Source: a virus. Taken from it: 64,000 nucleotides of DNA. Below are positions 58,824 to 64,000 of the stretch, in pieces (positions within the stretch are counted from its first letter, which is position 1; every line of letters starts with the position of its first letter). A program made the translations under genes and the position numbers. The stretch covers positions 62,001-126,000 of IMG/VR virus record IMGVR_UViG_3300036944_001289. One strand, 5' to 3'. The notes below the pieces were generated by a model. It was not told the DNA's origin. It saw only the letters and a list, made by a program, of their open reading frames with translations, and did no database searches.

Positions 58824-59095
58824 TTAACCCAATAACCAACTTGATTATTTCTCCAATCCTTTCGTCCTGTATTTTTGCTTTTACTTTTTTGCGATAATAT
58901 TTGTTGATGCTCTAATACTTTTTTAATAGCCTCATCTTCTGTATACCCTTTTTTAATCCAAAAGTACTTTGAGGATTTTCTAAATGAGCTTACATGCCTT
59001 TTTGCTTCTTCTTCTGTAAAAACTATTCCAGTATCAGGGTTGATTCTTTTTCTAGTTACCCAAAATTGCCATTGTTGTGGTGAATTGTAACTCAT
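58814..59095 (-). CDS. Homing endonuclease part A: DNA-binding repeats (93 aa)
   Basis: Begins at the ATG at 59095, 5 nt after a late box. It contains repeats 'FWVTRKRINPDTG', 'YFWIKKGYTEDEAIKKVLE' and 'GYWVKKD' (stop). The last repeat is cut off at TAA at 58816-58814; a one-base shift continues it into part B. This gene lies between the IntN and IntC halves of gene 46, where fractured-gene endonucleases occur. Without a shift only a DNA-binding fragment is made. Confidence 0.75.
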   Translation of the reverse strand: MSYNSPQQWQFWVTRKRINPDTGIVFTEEEAKRHVSSFRKSSKYFWIKKGYTEDEAIKKVLEHQQILSQKSKSKNTGRKDWRNNQVGYWVKKD

Positions 59096-59100
59096 ATAAT

Positions 59101-59108
59101 TATTTATT
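59101..59108 (-). promoter_or_regulatory. Late-promoter-like box AATAAATA (intein-associated endonuclease)
   Basis: Minus-strand box 5 nt before the endonuclease ATG at 59095. It overlaps the end of the IntN half (stop at 59104). Confidence 0.6.
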
Positions 59109-59337
59109 GATTCTCAATAAATTTTTTAAACTTTTCCAAAACCATTGCATCCTTTATTTGAATAGTTACTTCAGTCTGCGGATCAACACACTTACCTACA
59201 CCGTTTCTTCTGTCTTCCTTATCTCTATTAATACCGGTGATAATATTTAAACCTGTATTAAAGTCTAAACTAACCACATCATCACCTACTGATAGGAAGT
59301 TTTTTATCTTTATGTTTTTAAAGTTTACGTACTTCAT
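59104..59337 (-). CDS. 46: Split gene 46, first half: gp46 N-terminal extein plus IntN
   Basis: Residues 1-49 start the Rad50/SbcC-type ATPase: 'FKNIKIKNFLSVGDDVV' and 'GLNIITGINRDKEDRRNGVGK', the Walker A up to its Lys. At residue 50 the intein begins: 'CVDPQTEVTIQIKD' (block A, catalytic Cys1). The fragment is only 28 residues before the stop. The split falls inside G-x-x-x-x-G-K-(S), so unspliced protein could not bind ATP. ATG overlaps the gp47 stop (ATGA). Confidence 0.93.
   Translation of the reverse strand: MKYVNFKNIKIKNFLSVGDDVVSLDFNTGLNIITGINRDKEDRRNGVGKCVDPQTEVTIQIKDAMVLEKFKKFIENQ
59107..59190 (-). other. Split intein N-fragment (IntN, 28 aa)
   Basis: Cys1 to the end of the first gene 46 half. 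The short IntN is typical of atypical split inteins and needs the long IntC at 57674-58042 to complete the Hint fold. Confidence 0.88.
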
Positions 59338-60401
59338 GTAATTACCTTATTGTATAAGGATAAAGTATATTTTATAATTTCCTGTTTGTTATTTATATCT
59401 AACATGCTTACAAATTCTGTTACAATATTTTCTATTTCAGCGCCCTTTATGTCAGAGTCTACTACATCTTCGTGTACTTTTAGTTTATTGTAGTTAACAT
59501 CGTAATCTATTTTAAGATCTGCAGGTTTAAATGTTGTTATTTTACCGACTAAAAGATCTAGATGGTCTGTTGATATATTTTTATCTACTATTAGCTTAAT
59601 AATATTACCTTTAAAGTTATTGCTAAAATATGTGATTGGGTCTTTGTTCGTAATAATCTCTGAAAGAGAAACTTTTAGATGTTTAGGTGTTAATGTGTTT
59701 TCTTTAAATTCAAATTGTAGTGTATCTGTATCTAATAGATAATAACCTTTTGTTTGATAGGCATCACCGAAGTCTGTCTGGAATGGGTTACCTACGTAAA
59801 TTATTTTGCAGATGTTTGAAAATACCTTTTCATCTCGTTGATGAAAGTGTCCTGAAAATACTAGCTTACTTTTTGCTGTTAAATCATCTGGGTTATCTCC
59901 ATGTTCGCAGATTTTATGACCGTTCATTCTAAAATTCTGTAGTTCAAAATGACCAAACACTACATCACTTTGCGGAATATCTTTTATGTCACATCCCCAA
60001 GGGCAGAATGTAAATCGTTTACCATTAAAATCTACACTGGTTATATTATCAAAAATTTGTATATTAGAATTACCTTTCATTATTGAAAGGCTATGAACAT
60101 CTGATGTGTTCTTATAATAGCAGCAATGGTTACCTGGTATCATAATAATCTTAAATTTACTTAATTTTTGTAAAATTAGTGAGTGATAATGTAGAGTTTT
60201 AACTTCTACTGCATCTCTATAATGCATCCAATCACCACAAAATATAACAGTATCTATATTATTAGATTCGAGCTCAGATACAAACCAATTTGCCCAGTTT
60301 AAAGCAACATTTAACCAAAAATCGCTATTTTGATGTACCCCTAAATGTAAGTCCGTAAATATTGCTATTTTATTATTCAGAGGAGTCACTGTCATAATCA
60401 T
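59334..60401 (-). CDS. 47: Recombination nuclease subunit gp47 (Mre11/SbcD-like)
   Basis: A ~355-residue metallophosphoesterase. Motifs are 'IFTDLHLGVHQNSDFW' (D-x-H), 'DTVIFCGDWMHYRD' (GD), 'KIIMIPGNHCCYYKN' (GNH), 'VVFGHFELQNF' and 'LVFSGHFHQRDEK' (GHxH). With gp46 it makes the Mre11-Rad50-type complex that processes ends for UvsX and degrades host DNA. I start it at the ATG at 60401; others lie at 60404 (GTG) and 60395. It overlaps the gp55 end and the gp46 start. Confidence 0.94.
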   Translation of the reverse strand: MIMTVTPLNNKIAIFTDLHLGVHQNSDFWLNVALNWANWFVSELESNNIDTVIFCGDWMHYRDAVEVKTLHYHSLILQKLSKFKIIMIPGNHCCYYKNTSDVHSLSIMKGNSNIQIFDNITSVDFNGKRFTFCPWGCDIKDIPQSDVVFGHFELQNFRMNGHKICEHGDNPDDLTAKSKLVFSGHFHQRDEKVFSNICKIIYVGNPFQTDFGDAYQTKGYYLLDTDTLQFEFKENTLTPKHLKVSLSEIITNKDPITYFSNNFKGNIIKLIVDKNISTDHLDLLVGKITTFKPADLKIDYDVNYNKLKVHEDVVDSDIKGAEIENIVTEFVSMLDINNKQEIIKYTLSLYNKVIT

Positions 60402-60822
60402 CACTAATTGGCTTTACGTAGAGGTCAACATCGCAATTTTCTGTTAACTCTTGCTCATACATTCTTTCTTTATACTCTGTTATCGTATCGTGATGCTTCT
60501 TTTCTTTTTTGATTCTATTAATGAATGCATTGAATGCTATTGTTGTAAAGTAACTGAAAGGGTTAAATTCTGATTTAATATCGAACTTTTTATTCTTAAC
60601 TGCAGTATACATCTTTACTATTGCATCGCCTACCATTTCATCTCTATATGTATAGTTAATAAAATTTGAGGAATAACTTAGACCTGTTGCAATTTTATTA
60701 ATATATTCAGCTAACTCATTTGTAATTTCATTAGATTTATAATATATAACAAGTTTCTGTTTAAACTCTTCAGGGTCTACATAATATTCTGTCTTTTTAG
60801 GTTTTGGACCTCGTTTTGCCAT
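60373..60822 (-). CDS. 55: Late sigma factor gp55
   Basis: A 149-residue minimal sigma factor (T4 gp55 is 185) that directs host RNA polymerase to late promoters. Visible features are the basic N-terminus 'MAKRGPKPKKTEYYVDPEE', 'YSSNFINYTYRDEMVGDAI' and 'FNPFSYFTTIAFNAFINR' (sigma region 2-like -10 recognition helix), and an acidic, flexible C-terminus. Its presence makes the many TAAATA boxes in the window meaningful. Overlaps gp47 by about 30 nt. Confidence 0.88.
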   Translation of the reverse strand: MAKRGPKPKKTEYYVDPEEFKQKLVIYYKSNEITNELAEYINKIATGLSYSSNFINYTYRDEMVGDAIVKMYTAVKNKKFDIKSEFNPFSYFTTIAFNAFINRIKKEKKHHDTITEYKERMYEQELTENCDVDLYVKPISDDYDSDSSE

Positions 60823-60835
60823 AGTGAGATTATAT

Positions 60836-62281
60836 TTAATCTAGAGGTTTTTCAACCAGTTTTGTTGAAGAATAATTAATTTTTTCTCTATCGTAAATAG
60901 ATTTGCGATGCATACCGTGAGCACCACCGTATTTTAGATTATCTACTATATCTACAATAGTCAATTTTTGTTTGTTGTTGTGTAATCTTAAACCTCTACC
61001 AATCGATTGTATAATTCTTATAAAGCTTTTACCACCTGATCCAAAAACTATCATATGTATATTTTTTACATTAATACCAGTAGAAAATATGGCACTTATT
61101 GCAACGCAAACTATATTATCTTTAACTTCCATCTCCTTAATAACTCTGTCTCTCTCATCTACATCTACATCACCTCGTATAAAATATACGATTTTATCTT
61201 GTAATTTAGCTTTAAGATTATCGTAAATTAACTGGCCGTGTGATATATGATTTACTAGTATTAGAGTATTGTTATTAAAGTTTTTGCATAGTGTATTAAT
61301 TATATTGTTTCTAAATTTATTATTATAGATGTGTTCTAATTCTGATTTATACTTATTAGTGCCAGGTATTTGAGGAACTTTAGTAGTATAATCTATATCT
61401 AATACTTTAATAGATACTTGTGTAAGATATTTCTCTTCTCTTAATTCAAAACTACTCTTTTCATAGATAATAGTACCTAATTTACTTATAATATTTAGCT
61501 CTTCACCTCTATCATCAGGTAATGTACCTGTAAGACCAAATTTATGGTATGTTTTAATTTCATCTACAAGTTTACATATTTTGTTTTTACCTTTTAATTT
61601 GTGCGTTTCATCAACAATAACTAAATCTACATCGTTTATCCATAGATTTTCTGCATATTTGCTTTGTAATATACCTATATTTGCTATGATAACATCACTG
61701 CTAAGATCAGGTTCTATATTTCCAGTCCATCTTGTAACAGTAAATGGTACTTTATAGCTTAGAAAATCAGAGTGTGTTTGGTTTACAAGTGATAGATCTG
61801 GAACTATCATTAGTGCTTTTAGTTTCTTAACCTTATAATTATAAAACGTACTCAATAAACTTGCTGAGATTAAAGTCTTACCACCACCTGTACCTATTTT
61901 AATTATACCTCTACCGAATGAAAGCGCGTTCTTTATTGTTTCGCTTTGAAAATCTCTAAGTTTAAGAGATAGATCATCATAAACATCAACACCGGTTACT
62001 GTTGGTCTAACTACCTTTGGTATATCTTTATCAATATCTAGGTTTACATCAGTAAAACTTACAGATATAAATTTACATATATCAAAAAATAGCCCCGGCT
62101 CAAACATACCTGTAGGTGTTATAAAGTATTTTCTATCAGCAACAAACCTCATCCCTTTTTTTCTCATAAAAAAGGCACCTTCGTTCTTTACACTGAAATG
62201 TTCCCTTATTTCAGTTAGAAAATCACCAGATAACCTACAAAGTCCACGATTTTTTAGATAATCTATACGTATACTTTTCAT
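60836..62281 (-). CDS. uvsW: DNA/RNA helicase UvsW
   Basis: A 481-residue SF2 helicase that unwinds R-loops and recombination forks and helps switch origin use late in infection. Motifs: 'GRGIIKIGTGGGKTLISAS' (Walker A, about 130), 'VDLVIVDETHKLKGKNK' (DETH), 'YHKFGLTGTLPDDRGEE' (motif III), 'VCVAISAIFSTGINVKNI' and 'SIGRGLRLHNNKQ' (VI). Length near T4 UvsW (502). Its start overlaps the uvsY stop, the T4 pairing. Confidence 0.95.
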   Translation of the reverse strand: MKSIRIDYLKNRGLCRLSGDFLTEIREHFSVKNEGAFFMRKKGMRFVADRKYFITPTGMFEPGLFFDICKFISVSFTDVNLDIDKDIPKVVRPTVTGVDVYDDLSLKLRDFQSETIKNALSFGRGIIKIGTGGGKTLISASLLSTFYNYKVKKLKALMIVPDLSLVNQTHSDFLSYKVPFTVTRWTGNIEPDLSSDVIIANIGILQSKYAENLWINDVDLVIVDETHKLKGKNKICKLVDEIKTYHKFGLTGTLPDDRGEELNIISKLGTIIYEKSSFELREEKYLTQVSIKVLDIDYTTKVPQIPGTNKYKSELEHIYNNKFRNNIINTLCKNFNNNTLILVNHISHGQLIYDNLKAKLQDKIVYFIRGDVDVDERDRVIKEMEVKDNIVCVAISAIFSTGINVKNIHMIVFGSGGKSFIRIIQSIGRGLRLHNNKQKLTIVDIVDNLKYGGAHGMHRKSIYDREKINYSSTKLVEKPLD

Positions 62282-62676
62282 TACAATTGCTCTAATTGCA
62301 TTATTTTTATAATATTTGAAACATCGTAGGTCATAGATGAAAATGTCTTTTCTGTCTTTTCAAGAAATTCTATGATTATTTTCTCTTCACCTATTTTAAT
62401 ATTCATCTCTCTCATTTTATCATGGTTTTCAGCAGCATTTTCTGCTGTAATCAAACTTAATTTAACAGGTGACTGTGTTTGTAGTTCAGTCATTACAGTT
62501 TTTTTAAAAAAATTCTTATCGTTTTCGAGCTTTAATAGATTACGTTTATGATTGATCAGTCTACTAACCCAAAAATGTTTACGAGCAGGTATTCTTAGGC
62601 CTACTTCTTTTATGTTAAATTCGTCAATCTTAAGATCTTCTTCGATTTCTTTTATATATCGTTCTAACAATTCCAT
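62281..62676 (-). CDS. uvsY: Recombination mediator UvsY
   Basis: A 131-residue helical protein (T4 UvsY is 137) placed directly before uvsW as in T4. It has basic/aromatic 'RIPARKHFWVSRLINHKRN', a coiled segment and a terminal helix 'DVSNIIKIMQLEQL'. UvsY loads UvsX onto gp32-covered ssDNA. The assignment relies on order, size and pattern. Confidence 0.7.
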   Translation of the reverse strand: MELLERYIKEIEEDLKIDEFNIKEVGLRIPARKHFWVSRLINHKRNLLKLENDKNFFKKTVMTELQTQSPVKLSLITAENAAENHDKMREMNIKIGEEKIIIEFLEKTEKTFSSMTYDVSNIIKIMQLEQL

Positions 62677-62683
62677 ATTATAT

Positions 62684-62691
62684 TATAAATA
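62684..62691 (+). promoter_or_regulatory. Possible late box TATAAATA, wide spacing
   Basis: Consensus sequence in the gap between uvsY (minus) and the gene at 62708, but 16 nt from that ATG, unlike the 5-nt class. Uncertain. Confidence 0.3.
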
Positions 62692-62707
62692 TATAATACA
62701 ATTATCA

Positions 62708-62917
62708 ATGATAAGTTTTAAAAAATTCTATGCTATTTTTAAAGAAGATAGCTCTTACTCAGATGGTACATTAGGGCCTGCTGCAAATGTATCTCACAAT
62801 GCAATAGCCAATAGCGATTGGTATGCACCTGGTGACTATAGAATACCAAAAGGTGGTAGAGTATATAGACGCAGTGGTGTTGTAAAGCGTAAAAAGAGAC
62901 GTAAATACAAAAAATGA
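62708..62917 (+). CDS. Small basic late-type protein (69 aa)
   Basis: Begins 'MISFKKFYAIFKEDSSYSD', a short lead like other plus-strand late proteins, continues 'GTLGPAANVSHNAIANSD' and ends very basic ('SGVVKRKKRRKYKK'). Unknown family; possible DNA-binding or head protein. Its stop overlaps the next ATG (ATGA). Confidence 0.6.
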   Translation: MISFKKFYAIFKEDSSYSDGTLGPAANVSHNAIANSDWYAPGDYRIPKGGRVYRRSGVVKRKKRRKYKK

Positions 62918-63339
62918 TAACAGATTTTGGTCATTGGATTAATTGCACATCATTAAATGTTGAGGAGTTACCCTATGGCTTTATCTATTTGATAGAGAAT
63001 AAAGTAACAAATAAAAAGTATATAGGTAAAAAACAAATTAAAAGTGTAAAAAAGCTTAAACCATTAAAAGGTAAGAAGAATAAAAGGCATTTTGACGTTG
63101 AGACAGATTGGAAGACTTATACATCTTCTTCTAATGAGGTTAATAGTGACATAGAAAAGTACGGAAAAGATAACTTTTCGTTCTCAATTATAAAATTTTG
63201 TGATTCTAAAAGTGAATTAGCATACTTTGAAGCAAAATTACAATTCGAAGAGAACGTACTATTACGTGAGGATTACTATAACGGTATCATAAATTTGAGA
63301 ATAGGTAAAAATTGTTTTATAAAAAAGTTGAAAACATAA
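62914..63339 (+). CDS. GIY-YIG-like endonuclease-related protein (141 aa)
   Basis: Contains 'PYGFIYLIENKVTNKKYIGKK', a GIY-YIG-type start, with 'DWKTYTSSSNEVNSDIEKYG' and 'FSFSIIKFCDSKSELAYFE', the pattern of a widespread small T4-phage protein with this fold. The usual catalytic Arg/Glu pair is partly recognisable (Glu in 'YFEAKLQF'). It is not flanked by its own late box and starts within the previous stop, so it looks like a resident gene rather than a free-standing mobile enzyme. Confidence 0.7.
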   Translation: MITDFGHWINCTSLNVEELPYGFIYLIENKVTNKKYIGKKQIKSVKKLKPLKGKKNKRHFDVETDWKTYTSSSNEVNSDIEKYGKDNFSFSIIKFCDSKSELAYFEAKLQFEENVLLREDYYNGIINLRIGKNCFIKKLKT

Positions 63340-63359
63340 AATACAGTATATAATACAGT

Positions 63360-63917
63360 ATGTCTGTTATATACGATGTTGCTGATGATATTAATATAAT
63401 CGACGTTAATTCGATGTTTGTTGAAAAAACCTACGTAGATATAGTTAATGATTTATATAAGCTAGATCTATTGAAACCTAAAATAACTACAGATGTTAAG
63501 CGAATAATGTATCATCATGTAATACATGATATTTGTGAGTTTTATTTATGTAGTCCTCTTAGAAAACCTGTGGTATTATTCAATAATACTCAGTTAGAAG
63601 ACTGTCTAATCTTTCAATACTTTACAGAAGAAGATATATTGGGCATATTAACAAGTGTATTTGCAAAAATACAAAAGACTTTACCTATTAGATGCTACTT
63701 AAGTAAGTATAGTGGCAAGCATCTAAAGTACAAATCTAACTCTGATGATGGTAAAATACTAAATACCTTGAATTTAATAAAGGAAATTAGTAATTCACCT
63801 GTTAAATCTGATATAACATTCGAGAATATTAAAAAATTTACTAAGAAATACGGATTGATATACTTAAATCAAGAATACTTTACCAGGCTTGCAACTAAAC
63901 ATCTTTATATTCGTTAA
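63360..63917 (+). CDS. Hypothetical protein (185 aa)
   Basis: Unrecognised, mostly helical, with 'KRIMYHHVIHDICEFYLC' and 'FQYFTEEDILGILTSVFAK'. It follows the GIY-YIG-like gene by 20 nt on the same strand. The basic, Tyr-rich C-terminus 'LIYLNQEYFTRLATKHLYI' suggests a folded domain. No functional claim. Confidence 0.6.
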   Translation: MSVIYDVADDINIIDVNSMFVEKTYVDIVNDLYKLDLLKPKITTDVKRIMYHHVIHDICEFYLCSPLRKPVVLFNNTQLEDCLIFQYFTEEDILGILTSVFAKIQKTLPIRCYLSKYSGKHLKYKSNSDDGKILNTLNLIKEISNSPVKSDITFENIKKFTKKYGLIYLNQEYFTRLATKHLYIR

Positions 63918-63922
63918 TAAAT

Positions 63923-63930
63923 ATAAATAT
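63923..63930 (+). promoter_or_regulatory. Late-promoter-like box TATAAATA
   Basis: Perfect consensus 5 nt before the ATG at 63936. Confidence 0.7.
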
Positions 63931-63935
63931 TATTA

Positions 63936-64000
63936 TGAGTATTTTCGATAAAAAAGCTAACCAGATCATTTCATCATTTTTATTAGAAGGTGTAGATTCC
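63936..64000 (+). CDS. Late protein with capsid-targeting-like N-terminus (partial)
   Basis: Only the first 21 codons are in the window: 'MSIFDKKANQIISSFLLEGV'. The lead ends in LLE-G, as in proteins at 31754, 32073 and 46716. Start fixed by the late box 5 nt upstream. Confidence 0.65.

Noticed and set aside
1-64000. tRNA genes, integrase, IS elements, toxin-antitoxin or CRISPR arrays
   Set aside because: No cloverleaf-like segments, transposase motifs, terminal inverted repeats or spaced repeats were seen on reading; a tRNAscan or covariance search would be decisive.

Overview
The window is a contiguous piece of the genome of a T4-type contractile-tailed phage (myovirus). It is strongly AT-rich and carries a large set of T4 core genes: baseplate and tail (gp25, gp53, gp48-like, a gp27-like hub, tape measure gp29, gp19, gp18), neck gp14, large terminase gp17, and replication/recombination (gp43, gp44, gp45, gp32, gp41, gp61, UvsX, UvsY, UvsW, gp46/gp47), plus the late sigma factor gp55. 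The divergent sequences, dTDP-sugar genes, ThyX, QueC and phage-type small proteins suggest an aquatic, probably marine, T4-like phage (cyanophage/Pelagibacter-phage-like). The host cannot be read from this sequence. No tRNA, integrase, IS element or CRISPR array was seen.

Layout. 1-9.8 kb, minus strand: large fibre/adhesin-like proteins, a glycosyltransferase, a trypsin-like protease split by a beta-propeller insert, and a lectin-like protein with Thr tracts. 9.9-27.9 kb, mostly minus strand: gp25, then gp44 and dUTPase, then the baseplate-tail cluster up to gp18 and gp17, with a GIY-YIG endonuclease beside gp18. 27.9-33.6 kb: plus-strand late-type genes (acidic protein, basic protein, gp14, a two-gene DUF5872-like cassette, a homing endonuclease) around a minus-strand block of small unknown genes. 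33.6-53.6 kb, minus strand: primase, nucleotide-sugar and nucleotide metabolism (RmlA/B/D-like, ThyX), clamp, SSB, helicase, an amidotransferase and a QueC-like protein, UvsX and DNA polymerase. 53.6-59.3 kb: a cluster of selfish elements. It has a glycosyltransferase gene interrupted by an ORF-less group I intron, a PD-(D/E)XK homing endonuclease, and a 'fractured' gene 46 whose Walker A motif is split by an atypical split intein (28-residue IntN, 123-residue IntC) with a frameshifted Vsr-like endonuclease gene between the halves. 59.3-64 kb: gp47, gp55, UvsW, UvsY and plus-strand small genes.

Regulation. An 8-bp box ending in TAAATA (T4 late-promoter-like TATAAATA) lies exactly 5 nt before the start codon of 18 genes, and 7-9 nt before five more. 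If T4 late geometry holds, transcription would begin at or within a few nt of the start codon, so many late mRNAs would be leaderless. The replication genes examined lack this arrangement. gp55 and gp45, the expected late activators, are both encoded here. Several plus-strand proteins with this box share a short N-terminal segment ending in LLE or ILE that resembles T4 capsid-targeting sequences cut by prohead protease gp21, so they may be packaged internal head proteins.

Other unusual points: an amidotransferase gene that appears to start at AUU; a possible split version of Gat-QueC (7-deazaguanine DNA modification); a gp32 and a QueC without their usual zinc cysteines; and a 14-bp hairpin that contains the start codon of the RmlD-like gene.
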